A stretch of DNA of 64,000 nucleotides, taken from NCBI RefSeq assembly GCF_010183535.1, contig NC_071328.1:1116001-1180000 (forward strand), in the 5' to 3' direction. Source of the DNA: Caenorhabditis remanei (taxonomy: Eukaryota > Nematoda > Chromadorea > Rhabditida > Rhabditidae). Position numbers and translations under genes: made by a program. Positions within the stretch are counted from its first letter, which is position 1. Each line of letters begins with the position of its first letter. This document shows positions 24,003 to 35,307 of the stretch, in pieces. The notes beneath the pieces were generated by a model. It was not told where the DNA came from. It saw only the letters and a list, made by a program, of their open reading frames with translations, and made no database searches.

Positions 24003-25131
24003 CAGTGCGTCCAATAATCTTAAGACACCCCCTTAAAATGAAGATTCCGAGAGAATGGGATATGATCTGAAAAAAACTGTGAATGCAGTTCGATTCAGAA
24101 TCTTTGAAAACCCCTACAAACAGATTTTCAGAAAAAAATACCTATTTCTGAGCACGTGACCTCAAAAAAACACTTTTTTGGTCGTCCAAAAATGATAAGA
24201 CACCCTCGATTTTTTCGATTTTTCACGCATATCACTAGTATGAACGAGCTCCAAAACATTATTGATTATTCAAAAACACAAAAAAACCATGCACAATTAA
24301 ATAACTGGTCTCTACTCCATTATTCTGAACAACTTCAGCCATCCTACTTTTCATGCTTCCAACGACACTTGCAGTTTTTTAATGAAAATGGTTAACTTTG
24401 TGACTGTGGCACGGCCTTCTTGATAGTCTCACAATATTAATTATTGGTGGACTATACAGATCACAAATAGAGCTTCATTTTTGTAGTTGACAACTTTTTT
24501 GTACGGGCTCATCCTGAGAAGTTACAGTCAGTCTATGTAGACAGCTCAAAAATCTCCCATTTTAGCACTGAAAAATGGCAACAATTGCGAGCAATTACTT
24601 TGACGATTGATAACTTCTCAGGATGAGCCCGTACAAAAAAGTTATCAACTACAAAAATGAAGCTCTATTTGTGATCTGTATAGTCCACCAACAATTAATA
24701 TTGTGAGACTATCAAGAAGGCCGTGTCACAGTCACAAAGTTAACCATTTTCATTAAAAAACTGCAAGTGTCGTTGGAAGCATGAAAAGTAGGATGGCTGA
24801 AGTTGTTCAGAATAATGGAGTAGAGACCAGTTATTTAATTGTGCATGGTTTTTTTGTGTTTTTGAATAATCAATAATGTTTTGGAGCTCGTTCATACTAG
24901 TGATATGCGTGAAAAATCGAAAAAATCGAGGGTGTCTTATCATTTTTGGACGACCAAAAAAGTGTTTTTTTGAGGTCACGTGCTCAGAAATAGGTATTTT
25001 TTTCTGAAAATCTGTTTGTAGGGGTTTTCAACCATTCTGAATCAAACTGCATTCACAGTTTTTTCAGATCATATCCCATTCTCTCGGAATCTTCATTTTA
25101 AGGGGGTGTCTTAAGATTATTGGACGCACTG
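24003..25131. mobile_element. Long palindromic Tc1/mariner-type element
   Basis: The 1129 bp element starts CAGTGCGTCCAATAATCTTA, ends with its complement, and is flanked by TA on each side (24001-24002, 25132-25133). The arms are about 520 bp with a spacer of roughly 90 bp. Each arm has the same 79-codon open stretch, but it shows no transposase motif I can see, so I treat it as non-coding. The element sits 12 bp before the start codon of srh copy B. Comparison with the upstream region of copy C, which lacks it, supports insertion at a TA. Confidence 0.9.
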
Positions 25132-25143
25132 TATGCTAGAACA

Positions 25144-26282
25144 ATGAACAGATCCTGTACCCATCTAGTCAACTTCTTCGATACGCCTCAATTCCTTACC
25201 ATCGCATTACATACAAATACAGTATTATCCACACCTATTTATTTCTTTGGACTTTATATTATTCTAACAAAAACACCGATACAAATGAAAGAAGTAAAGT
25301 GGTATTTAGTGAATTTACATGTTACTATCATTCTATTCGATTACACCTTGGGTTTATTGACTATGCCGATTGTTCTATTACCATCGTTTGCTGGATATCC
25401 ATTGGGTGTATTGAGACATTATGGAGTTTCTACGATAGATCAAACTCTTATGGATGTAAGTTTCGGAATATTCTAGAAAACTGCGCTGGAGACGCAACAG
25501 TCGGTACCATTAACTATAAATTCCAAATTTTGCAGTCATGATAACCGCGATAATAGTGTTATTCGAGAGCCGCTTCTTCATAGTCTGCGAATTCCGTGGT
25601 AAACGGTATTGGTCAATGATTCGAAAGAAATGGATAGTTTCTCTTTACATGATTGTTATCCTTTATGTACTACCCTTCAAATACTTGTGTCCCGACCAGG
25701 AACAGGCTAAGCAACGTCTTTTTAAGGTAAGTCGCTTAATTATGCAAGCGGTAGATCAGGGATAAAGTTTTTCGGTTACAGCGACTACCATGTCTCCCTT
25801 TTTATATCTACAATGCCCCAGTATTTGTACTTGTCGAGGGCATCACCTACCATCTCACTGTACTTATAGTATGGGTACTTTCCTTTCTCATCGGACTCAT
25901 CTTTCTTTTAATTTACATTTACTGGAACACCGCAAAACTATTGAAGAACCATCGGATGTCCCTTCAAACCTATCAAATTCAGAGAAACTTTATCTCCGCA
26001 TTAGTGATTCAGATGGCTATCCCATTGTGTACTCTTATCGTCCCAGCTTTTGTCGCGTTATTCTCAATTATCGCTAATTACTATAATCAAGGAATTGTTA
26101 ATGTTAGTGTACTGTCTGTAACTTTGCATGGATCAGGGACTACTGTAGCTATGCTTATTGTTCATAAACCGTATCGATTGGCAATTAAGGAAATGTTTCG
26201 GAAATTTTCATTGCAATCGACGGATGTGCCTCGTATGTTGATGTATACAAATCACGTTGCGCGGATAGAGTCTACACATTGA
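25144..26282 (+). pseudogene. Class-H serpentine chemoreceptor (srh), copy B, frameshifted
   Basis: Exons 25144-25455, 25536-25726 and 25782-26282 correspond to those of the intact copy C. Exon 1 is 312 bases instead of 328. A 16-base deletion after CAAACTCTTAT removes the end of the third helix region and shifts the frame, so the splice to exon 2 reads straight into TCA-TGA. Exons 2 and 3 are otherwise open and conserved (FESRFFIVCEFRGKRYWSMI; TVAMLIVHKPYRLAIKEMF). A 1.1 kb palindromic transposon lies 12 bp upstream of the ATG, separating the gene from its promoter arm. AATAAA at 26305 follows the stop. Copy B lies head-to-head with copy A and in tandem with copy C. Confidence 0.85.
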
Positions 26283-26304
26283 ATTAATGATACATTGTAT
26301 GTGG

Positions 26305-26310
26305 AATAAA
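26305..26310 (+). terminator. Polyadenylation signal of srh copy B
   Basis: AATAAA about 20 bp after the stop codon. Confidence 0.5.
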
Positions 26311-26685
26311 GTTGAACCAACCAAATTTATACTATTCTGGTAGATCATAACTAGACTCAGAGTAGTACTTTTTTTCGTTTTATTTTTATTTTTTTATTTT
26401 ATAAAGCATAGGAATCTGGAACAAAGAACATTTAAGATTAAAAATGACAGCTGGATTTCTATCGTAAAATTTTTTGTGCCAAAGTTTTTGTTAATGTCAC
26501 TTAATATTGGAGATCAATATTTGAAAATGCGCACGTAGTTTGTGTTTATAAAAATCTATGCTTAGAAAAAAGGTGAATAAAATAATGGATAAGTTTGCAC
26601 ATGTTTTGAGAATTCAACTTCCGCCGTCGCCGCCTCCACACTTATTTGTATATTTCTTCTTATTGTGTCAGTATACTTCTGAACA

Positions 26686-28025
26686 ATGAATAAATCCTGT
26701 ACCCCTCTTGTCAATTTCTTCGATACGCCTCAGTTTTTGACCATCGCATTGCATACAAACACGGTATTATCTACACCAATTTATTTCTTTGGACTTTATA
26801 TAATTCTTACAAAAACACCAATACAAATGAAAGAAGTGAAATGGTATTTGGTAAATTTACATGTTACTATCATTCTATTCGATTACTCCATTGGTTTATT
26901 GACTATGCCGATTCTATTGCTACCATCATTTGCCGGGTATCCATTGGGTTTATTACGGCATTATGGAGTCGCTACGATAGATCAAACTCTTATAGTTTTT
27001 ACTCTTTGTGGATGTAAGTTTCGGAGTATTCTAGAAATGTTGAAAGCTCGAAGCGCAATGCCTCACCTAGCTTTACAAGAAGCTGAGGAGACCGTGCCGC
27101 GCTGAAAACGCAACAGTCGGTACCATTTACTCTAAACTCTAAATTTTGCAGTCATGATAACCGCGATAATAGTATTATTCGAGAGCCGCTTCCACATAGT
27201 CTGCGAATTCCGTGGCAAACGCTATTGGTCAATGATTCGAAAGAAATGGGTAGTTTCTCTTTACTTGATTGTTATCCTTTATGTACTACCCTTCAAACAC
27301 TTGTGTCCCGATCAGGAACCGGCTAAGCAACGTCTTTTTCAGGTAAGTCACTTAAAGGAGGACTGAAGCGATATTTTGTTTATTGGAGATTTCGATATTT
27401 TAGGAAATTCTAAGAAACTTTTCGTATAGACGCAGTGATAAATTTTTCTTTAAATTGTCTGGAGTATCGAAATATGCAAAAGTCAAAATATGACTTCAGT
27501 CCTCCTTTAATCCGGTTACAGCGACTACCATGTCTCCCTTCTTACATCTACAATGCTCCAATATTAGTACTGGTCGAGGACATTACCTACCATCTCACTG
27601 TAATTATAGTATGGCTAGTTGTATGTTTCAACGGACTTATCGCCCTTTTAATTTACATCTACTGGAACACTGCAAAACTATTGAAGAACCATCGGATGTC
27701 CCCTCAAACCTATCAAATTCATAGAATCTTTATGTCCGCATTAGTAATTCAACTGGTTATCCCATTCTGTACTCTTATCGGCCCCGCTATCGCCGTATTA
27801 ACTTCAATTATCACTAATCACTATAATCAAGGAATTATTAATTTCGTTATACTGTCTATAACTTTGCATGGATCAGTGACTACTGTAGCTATGCTTATTG
27901 TTCATAAACCGTATCGATTGGCAATTAAGGAAATGTTTCAAAAATTTTCATTGCAATCGACGGAAGTGGCTCGGAGGGAAATGTATGCTAATCACGTTGC
28001 GCGGATGATGTCTACTACACAATAA
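26686..28025 (+). CDS. Class-H serpentine chemoreceptor (srh), copy C, intact
   Basis: Exons 26686-27013, 27152-27342 and 27522-28025 sum to 1023 bases, 340 residues, the usual srh size. Seven hydrophobic segments can be traced. Family markers are MKEVKWYLVNLHVTIILFDY, FAGYPLGLLRHYG, LVEDITYHLTVIIVWLVV, NHRMSPQTYQIHRIFMSAL and the tail HKPYRLAIKEMFQKFS. srh genes encode candidate chemoreceptor GPCRs, in C. elegans mostly expressed in amphid or other sensory neurons. Donors are GTAAGT and the acceptors TTTTGCAG and GGTTACAG. The start was chosen because the ATG follows a TTCTGAACA block matching copy B. Intron 2 holds a small fold-back with AAGGAGGACTGAAG and its complement. This is the only copy of three without a lesion. 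Confidence 0.9.
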
Positions 28026-28077
28026 AATAGTTTTAAAAGTTTTAAATAATTTGGTATTTGAATAACAAATATTACTA

Positions 28078-28375
28078 CCTACTGTAACCCTAACTCTTGC
28101 GTTAATCAATAGTGCGTACTATCTTCACAAGCCTGATAACTGATCTTTCGATCTCAAATCCGTGTTCATGCATGAGCGATCTCCACAGACCAAATATGCT
28201 AATCAGGTGTCCACCTGCTCTGTGCTCTTTTGAGACCCGGATTATTATCAATACCCCCTTTTCCCCGTTCCCTTTAGAAAATTATAGTGCGGGACCCGAC
28301 AACGGCAGGTGGCATATGCTGATAACTGAGAGCTATACTCATGCATGAACGTACTATGATAACAAATCTTTTGAT
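28078..28375. repeat. Dispersed repeat flanking the srh cluster, right copy
   Basis: Reverse complement of the series at 21940-22195 (CTGATAACTGATCTTTCGAT, AATATGCTAATCAGGTG). It ends close to a relic srh promoter. Confidence 0.7.
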
Positions 28376-28387
28376 CTCAAACTCAGA

Positions 28388-28515
28388 GGAGATCAATATT
28401 TGAAAAGGTGCACGTCGTTTGAGTTCGTATAAAGCCATGTTTAGACAAAACGATTTATAAAATTAGCAGGGTGATATCGTTTTGCACATGTTTTGACAAT
28501 TCCGCTGCCTCCACA
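28388..28515 (+). pseudogene. Relic srh upstream region without a gene
   Basis: GGAGATCAATATTTGAAAA through ATCGTTTTGCACATGTTTTG and CCGCTGCCTCCACA matches, in degenerate form, the region upstream of srh copy C (26508-26645). The sequence after it does not encode an srh N-terminus. It marks a fourth, lost copy, or a duplication that captured only the promoter. The following 28516-28870 stretch has no gene I can support. Confidence 0.6.
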
Positions 28516-28873
28516 TTTACGCACACTGATTCGTCGTCAAAATGAGCAAGAAGGAGTTGTAAAGTTGTTGTAAATACTTTTCGCGCAATCGGGAGTGATC
28601 TACGATTTCGAGTAGACCACCTTCCTCCAAAAAATGAACTTGAAGCGGTATTTCAAGCTGTGATGATTATGAGATCCCTTGGGAACCACAGTCCTTGGAT
28701 CTTCTCTCAGATTGTAGCAGAATTCGGAAGCAACGTCGCTTCGTTTTCTCCCTGAACGAAGAGCTGAGTAAGCGGGAGTGTTTGAATGGACTCCAGCGGA
28801 TTTCGGTCAAAGTCTGGAACTTGTAGTAGGGCTGAAAGTAATAGTACATCCAAAGCTGCTAAAAAAAGCAAAA

Positions 28874-29002
28874 ACGACAAATCTGCGCCGGCCAAGATTT
28901 GCTGATTTTGCAGATTTTGCAGTGGAAAAATTAAATGAGCAATAACGCATAACTGTAAATCAGCAAATATACAAAAAACTTTGACCGGCGCAGATTAGTC
29001 GT
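28874..29002. mobile_element. Small inverted-repeat MITE
   Basis: CGACAAATCTGCGCCGGCCA on the left is mirrored by GACCGGCGCAGATTAGTCG on the right, with TTTGCTGATTT and AAATCAGCAAA inside. About 129 bp in all. It lies between the srh cluster and mrpl-13. Confidence 0.65.
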
Positions 29003-29167
29003 TGTAGCAACTTTTGCTTATAGGTAGGTATACACCAGATACAAATACAAAACTAGTGCGACAAATATAAATAAAATAGGTTTAAATTCATCAAAAAAGT
29101 CAACAAAACAACCAAAATCTGAATAAATTGGGAACAATTCTACAAGAGACCTAATCAACGGATATTC

Positions 29168-30847
29168 TTATTTCTCCTTCTGTCCGGGGACCGGTTTCGA
29201 GTGTCTTCCCGGATTCTGAATGCTCTTCTCCCAGTCGACGACGTGTCCCTCGGCGAATTTTACGACTTTCGGGAAGCGCGCGCGTTCTTCCGGCGTGTAT
29301 TCGTCGGCACGTTTCACCACTTCTTGCACTTGACGCAGTTGACTTCCGACGTTTTGACGCACGAATTCTGGCATCTCCGAGTCGGGAAACAGATGAAGAC
29401 GTTGGATTAGACGACGTCGGAGCAGATTGTTGCCGAGCGACTAAAATGTCATTTTTTGAGCAAAAATGGTAAAAATTCGTGGAAATTGGCCAAAATCAGG
29501 TGAATTTCAATTAAAAATCGCCATAAATTGTCTATTTTAAGTGCAAAATCGGTGAAAACTCGCTAAAAAGTTGTTTTCCACCGCAAATATAATTTTTCGA
29601 AACATGGCTTAGAATCCCCGATGGTAGCCTAGAAACCCGAAAGTCGGCCACCGCCTTTTTTTCGGTTTTTGTGGTTTTGTGCGGTTTTTTCAGCCTAAAA
29701 ACCTCAAATTCGACTGATTTCTTACCCTATAAACGCTCAAAAACGCGATACGACACGGATCGTATTCGTGAATCTGCCACGCGGGAATGTCGGCTTTACT
29801 CTTCGGATATTCCATATTGAACTTGTAAACTGTGTGTTTCCAATCGAATGCGTGCATTGCGATATCTTTACAATTCGTCACGACGACATGGTCGCCACAA
29901 TCGGTTTCCGGATGGTAGATTGGCTTGTGCTTACCGGCCAGATAACGGGCAATCTTGTCGCCGAGGAGTTCCGCGTCCTGGAATACGGGAGAAAATGTGG
30001 ATTTATATATTTCGGGAAAATGTTTCAAAATGTGCAAAAATCGGAAATTTTCAGTCCAAAAAATGCTGAAAGTGACATCATGGCCGAACTTTTTCTGTTT
30101 GGTTTCCTAGGCCAGCGGTTTCTAGGCGAAAAGCTTTTTTTTTTCAGCGTTAATTTTTGAAAAAAGTGGTTTTTGGGGCATTTTCTTCAAAAATTCGACT
30201 AAATTGATGATTTTTATTAGTTCTACAGTGAATTTAGTGATAAAAAAGCACTTTAAAATTATTTTTGGGGTGCAAAAATTAAAAAAAAATTTCCACCCGG
30301 GCCGGTAAAATTTTTCCTCGGGCCGGCCCGTCAAATGACAAGTATGGTCATTTTCATGTGGGAAAATGAGAAAAACCTTAAGAAAAGGACATTTTTGTGG
30401 AAAAATGTCCAAAAAACCATTGAAATACAGCATTTTATAACCTCAAAATGCTGGAAAAAGGTTTTTACTTAATTTTCTGTTAAGAATGTCTATAAATCCC
30501 TCATTTCTTATCTAAAAATTTGTATTTTTTCTATTTTTCGTTATTTTTTTTCTTGTTTTCTATTTATTTTTACAATGTTTGGTCACTGAACCCTCGACCA
30601 GACCTTGTTTACTTCTCTCTCCGTCACTTTCTCTCTCTTTCTTCTCCACTAACAGACCATTACGTGCGGAACCACCTCCCAAATTTCTAAACTACAAAAA
30701 AACACGGTGTCCTCTTCTAAACCCCAAAGTCCAATAGAGCGCACTTTCTCCTACCTGTTGATTCGCATCGATCACATGCCATTGTCTCGAGAATTGAAGC
30801 CATTGATTGACGCGGTCGAAGCGAGATGCCACGCGGCGGTATGACAT
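29168..30847 (-). CDS. mrpl-13: Mitochondrial large-subunit ribosomal protein L13
   Basis: Coding order: exon 1 30847-30755, exon 2 29977-29726, exon 3 29440-29168, all joined in phase 0; 618 bases, 205 residues. Exon 1 gives MSYRRVASRFDRVNQWLQFS. Exon 2 holds the L13 core with CGDHVVVTNCKDIAMHAFDW and WKHTVYKFNMEYP. Exon 3 has SLGNNLLRRRLIQRLHLFPD, which aligns with the [20 protein letters not shown] stretch of mammalian MRPL13. The protein is part of the mitochondrial 39S-type subunit. It is slightly longer than the human protein (178), mostly at the C-terminus. Acceptors are GTATTCCAG and TTTTAG. It marks the return of the conserved gene block after the F-box/srh island. Confidence 0.93.
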
Positions 30848-32039
30848 CTTCTAGAAGGGGCGGGGCTTAGAGGCGTGGCCTAAAATCGAAAAATGCGATA
30901 TTCAAGTGAAAACGATTTACGATTTTTGAGATGGAAGGGAATTTTGTGGTTTTCGAGTGAAAAATTTGGATTTTGAGCTAATAATCGAAATTTAGAGTTT
31001 TTTTTTGCAAAAAAAACCGGATTTTCGATTAAAAAAATCTGCGTTTTTCGCAATTTTTAGGGTAATGTTCAAAAAATTCGACGAATTTTCAGTGCTTTCA
31101 GTGCCAAACGCTTCAAAATTACTGAAAATCCCGGACAATTCGTTGGAGCGCACTTTTATCAGAAATTTATGCGTTTTTGAGGTCAAAAATTGCTGAAATG
31201 AGGTTTTTGGATGGAAAAGTGTGGAAATTTTGCGTTTTTCGTGTCAAAAACCGGAAAAATCCATATTTTCAGCTGAAAACTCAAATTTTTACAAAAAATT
31301 AACGTTATGATGCAATCGCGCTCTACTGGACCTCCCAGTTTTCAGATTTCCGATAGAGCGCGTTTTACACAACTCCATACTACAAAATACATGAAATACA
31401 CAAAAATATACATCAATCGGTTCGAAAAACCGTTTAAAACACCAAAAAACCTGAAAAAATTAATAAAAATCTGAAATTTATACTCGAAAAATCGATAGAA
31501 ATTAAAATTTTGAATTTGAATGAGAATGAAAAAAGACAAAGAGGAGAAAAACCAGACAGTGGATGTTGGACAGCGATGAAAGTGCGCTCCATTGATAATT
31601 TAAGCAGTAAATTTGAATTTTTAGTGAAAAACCGCTGAAATTCTCAATGGAGCGCGCTTGAATATACAATAGAGTGGGTATACGTTCTATGAGAACGGAT
31701 TTAGGCGGGGAAAGTGGATTTTTTGGGATTTTGGGGTGAAAAACCTCAAAAAAAGGAGAAAAATCGCGAAAAATAGTGATATGATCACATAAAACACACA
31801 AAATTTACAATTTTTGGGACAAAAAACGCTAAAATTGGACTAATTTTCATTCTGGTGGCCGAGTTTCCACGTTATGCAAAAACTAGGCCACCAAAACGAA
31901 GAGGAAATTTATAGATACACGTGTGAGCAATAGAAAATCGGTAAGAAAATTGAGTTTTCGGGTGAAAAATGGCCAAAAAAAGCCAATTTTTCACTCAAAA
32001 ATCTCAATTTTTTTTTGTGAAAATCGGCAGGAATCGGGA
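30848..32039. other. Intergenic region between mrpl-13 and the SLC25A44-like gene
   Basis: AT-rich, with several copies of the dispersed word AATAGAGCGCAC or its complement (30733, 31350, 31650) and GGTGGCCGAGTTT-type repeats near 31855. I see no gene. Confidence 0.5.
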
Positions 32040-35000
32040 TCACCAAACAATTTTATGCTTGAATTCGGGTAACACAGAGAACCGCTTCACACTCTCGTAG
32101 GCCAACATGACGAGACTCGAGTAGAGAGCGTTGTTGACCATCCGGGGGGCGAGACCCTGTGGAAAAAGGGTGAATTGGCAGGATTTTGAGATGAAAATGA
32201 TGGAAAAATAAGAGTTTTTAGTGAAAAATGTGGAAAAAACGATAAAAATTAGGTTATTTGAAGAAAAAAATTCCGTGGCCTAGAAACCCAAATTTCCAGA
32301 AAAAACTAGTCCCTCACTCGAAAAATCTTGGAAAAAAATGGGTCAAAAAATAATCAAAAACAGCCGAAAACCAAAAATTTTGAGTTGGTGGCCTAGAAAT
32401 CCAAATTTTCGGAAAAACTAGTCCCCCCACGAAAAAAAGTTGACAAAACAACTGGAAAACGATTCCAAACACGTTAAAAACGAGATTTTCATGGAAAATC
32501 GAGCAAAAATCATCAGAAACCGACGACTTTGAGTCTGTGGCCTAGAAACCCAAATTTCCAGAAAAAACTAGTCCGCGAGTCAGAAAAATCGCAATTCTAC
32601 CGAAAAAAACGATTTCAACGTGCACTTTCAAGCAAATTTGAGCTCAAAATAATGCAAAAATGATCAAAAAACAACAATTTTGAGTCGGTGGCCTAGGAAT
32701 CCAAATTTCGGGGGACTAGTTTTCCCAAAATTGGTTTGCTAGGTCACCATTCCGTACTAGGACCGTTTTTGACAATTTTCAGACCGCAAAAATTCTCAAA
32801 AATATGAATTTTTCATCGATTTCGAGCCTAATGGCCTAGAAACCGCCGAAATTTGGTTTTCTAGGCCACCAAACAAAATGTTTCGCTCTTACCTTTGTAA
32901 AAACTTGCGCCTTCTCATACTTCCACAATCTGACGATTGTTTCTCGATATGTCGTTCGGTGGACCTAAAAATAATCGAAATTTTGACCTAAAAAAGGCCT
33001 GAAAAGGCCTAAATTCGGACTAACTTGTAACCGAATACGAAGCATTTCCAGTGGATTCGTGACCATCGCACTGGCGACACCTCCAATCGATCCGCTGATC
33101 GCTTGATCCAAAAATAGATTCCGATCGTCAACTTCTGATGGTGACATCGGTTTCACACCGTATTCCAGTTCGGTTACCTGGAAGAAAAGGGGGCGGGGTT
33201 TCGGTTAATTTTAGGCATTTCAGGCTGTTGTCGAGCGTTTTAGGATGATTTTAGGCATTTCAGAATTCATTTAGGCCGTTCACAAGCGGTTTCAGGCCTG
33301 ATTTTGAGCATTTTAGGCTGATTTCAGGCCTTTTTCAGGCACTTCAGAATTCATTTAGGCCGTTCACAAGCGGTTTCAGGCCTGATTTTGAGCATTTTAG
33401 GCTGATTTCAGGCCTTTTTTCAGGCATTTCAGAATTCATTTAGGCCCTACAAAAGCGGTTTCAGGCCAGCTTTTGAGCATTTTAGGCTGATTTCAGGCCT
33501 TTTTTCAGGCCCTACAAAAGCGGTTTCAGGCCAGCTTTTGAGCATTTTAGGCTGATTTCAGGCCTTTTTTCAGGCCCTACAAAAGCGGTTTCAGGCCAGC
33601 TTTTGAGCATTTTAGGCCACTTTCAGGCCTTTTTTCAGGCCCTTCAAAAGCGGTTTCAGGCCAGCTTTTGAGCATTTTAGGCCACTTTCAGGCTCACCTT
33701 TTCCCGAATCATCCGAAACACTGACAACGAATTATAGTATGTCGACCAGAAGACCATTGTCGATGGTATATATAACATGATGGCTGATAGGAAGCCTCTG
33801 GAAAGAATTTGTTTTGGGTGAGTAAATGCGCTCTAATGACAAAAGCTGGCCAAACTTTCTCTGCCGTCAGAAACTTAGTCCCTCACCTATAAAACCCTGA
33901 AATTCCGTCAACTTTATAAACCGCCCGAATCACTCGTAACCCCAACGTCCGTTTCCCTTCGAGACCATCCTTCCGGATCGCGTCGGCTACTGGAATATTC
34001 TTTTTTCCACCTGAAAATTACAGTTTTTTAGAGATAAAAACGGGCGGTTTGGCACCTCCAAACGCGGCTGGATTATTATGAACCATCATATGCTGAGCAA
34101 CTATATCAGTGGGTACGAAAATGAGTTGTGCACACGGTGAGGCGATTCCACCGGCCAACGCGGAGACGACGGAATGATTTGTGATGTGAAGATGAGTTTG
34201 GAGGAGATCACGAACACGTTCATACGCTGATGAGTAGAGAAATGAGGCCGACAGTTGGGGAAGAGTCATCCAGAAACCCTGGAAGAATACGCGCATTTTA
34301 TAGATGAATTTTGACAGCGAAAATTGTGATTTTTTGGGATGAAAACTATTTTTAAGCAAGATTTTTCGAAGTTTTCTATGGGAAAAACCGATTTTTTTCG
34401 AATTTACTAGGGAAGGTCATGGACTCGGTCTGGAGTTATAGGACGTGACATATATCATTGGAAAGCTGGGAAAACTGTATTGAGATAAGCCGAAGTGGTG
34501 GTTTTCCCCAAAAAGTTCAGAAATTAATCTGTGTATCTTTTTTTTTTTTTCGACATAAAATTCCCATTTTTTCAGACTGAAAAATAGCGTTTCAAGAGAA
34601 TTTAATGGGATTTTTGAAAACTATTCCAGAAAGCCATTTTTAGTGGAAAAATGACAAAAAAAACATTAAAAATCTGTTATTTTCAGATGGGAAAATGAGA
34701 AAAAGCATTTTTGTGGAAAAATGACCAAAAAACCCATTGAAATTCAGCATTTTATAACCTCAAAATGCTGGAAAAAGGTTTCACTCGGAAATCGTTAATT
34801 TTCTGTTTAAAATCACTGCTTAAATGCAATTTTCAGCCATTCTCAGCTCAAACTCGTCAAGAAACTCGTCTTGATACAGAAAATTGTGTTAATACCCGTT
34901 TCAGTTTAAATTCGTCATTTTCAGTCGTCGAAAAAAAACACAATTTCGATCGATCTCAAGGTAAAACAATACGATTTTTCAGTCAAAACTCACTTTATAT

Positions 35001-35307
35001 AGAGCCCCAATGCCCTCATGCTTGATAATCTTGACAAAAGCGTCCCTCATCCCATTATACTCATTATTCTGTCGTTGTAGTTGAAGTCGACTTTTGACAA
35101 CGGACATCGGATACAACATACATCGAATCGTCCACGAAGAGCAAAGAGCCATCGGATAGAATTTGTAGAGATTCAAATGTTCCCATTGGATTACCAAAAG
35201 TTTATCTTTTGGATTTTACATAACGGAGATGAGAGTGAAGAGGAGGAGAGCGGAGACGTCGCTATAGACCGCGCCTCGATTGCTGTGTCCATTTCGGAGG
35301 AGACCAT
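32040..35307 (-). CDS. Mitochondrial solute carrier, SLC25A44 family
   Basis: Exons in coding order: a 5' exon from ATG 35307 running into 35197-34994, then 34278-34056, 34010-33887, 33797-33698, 33177-33025, 32964-32893 and 32156-32040. From 35197 onward they sum to 993 bases in frame, 330 residues. Three carrier repeats are visible: YPMSVVKSRLQLQ (PxDxxKxRxQ type), PTDIVAQHMM and NPLEMLRIRLQ. The start VIQWEHLNLYKFYP parallels IIEWEHLDKKKFYV of human SLC25A44, a mitochondrial branched-chain amino-acid importer. The ATG at 35307 reads MVSSEMDTAIEARSIATSP and is one base out of frame with VIQWEHL. A missing T in the TTTT at about 35192-35195 would join them. The 5' exon is partly duplicated upstream. 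The fifth intron holds a minisatellite. Confidence 0.88.
33198..33690. repeat. Minisatellite in a carrier-gene intron
   Basis: A tandem unit of about 66 bp repeats about seven times with small length changes. It contains AAAGCGGTTTCAGGCC, CTTTTGAGCATTTTAGGC and TTTCAGGCCTTTTTTCAGGC. The reading on the coding (minus) strand has no open frame. Confidence 0.85.

Noticed and set aside
24156..24979. Two identical 79-codon open frames on opposite strands
   Set aside because: They are the two arms of the palindromic transposon. No transposase motif and no splice context, so coding is unlikely.
28667..28895. Short minus-strand open frames after the srh relic
   Set aside because: No similarity I recognise, no splice structure, and part lies in a MITE.
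33198..33690. Regularly spaced repeats that might suggest a CRISPR array
   Set aside because: Units are contiguous with no unique spacers, in a eukaryotic intron. It is a minisatellite.
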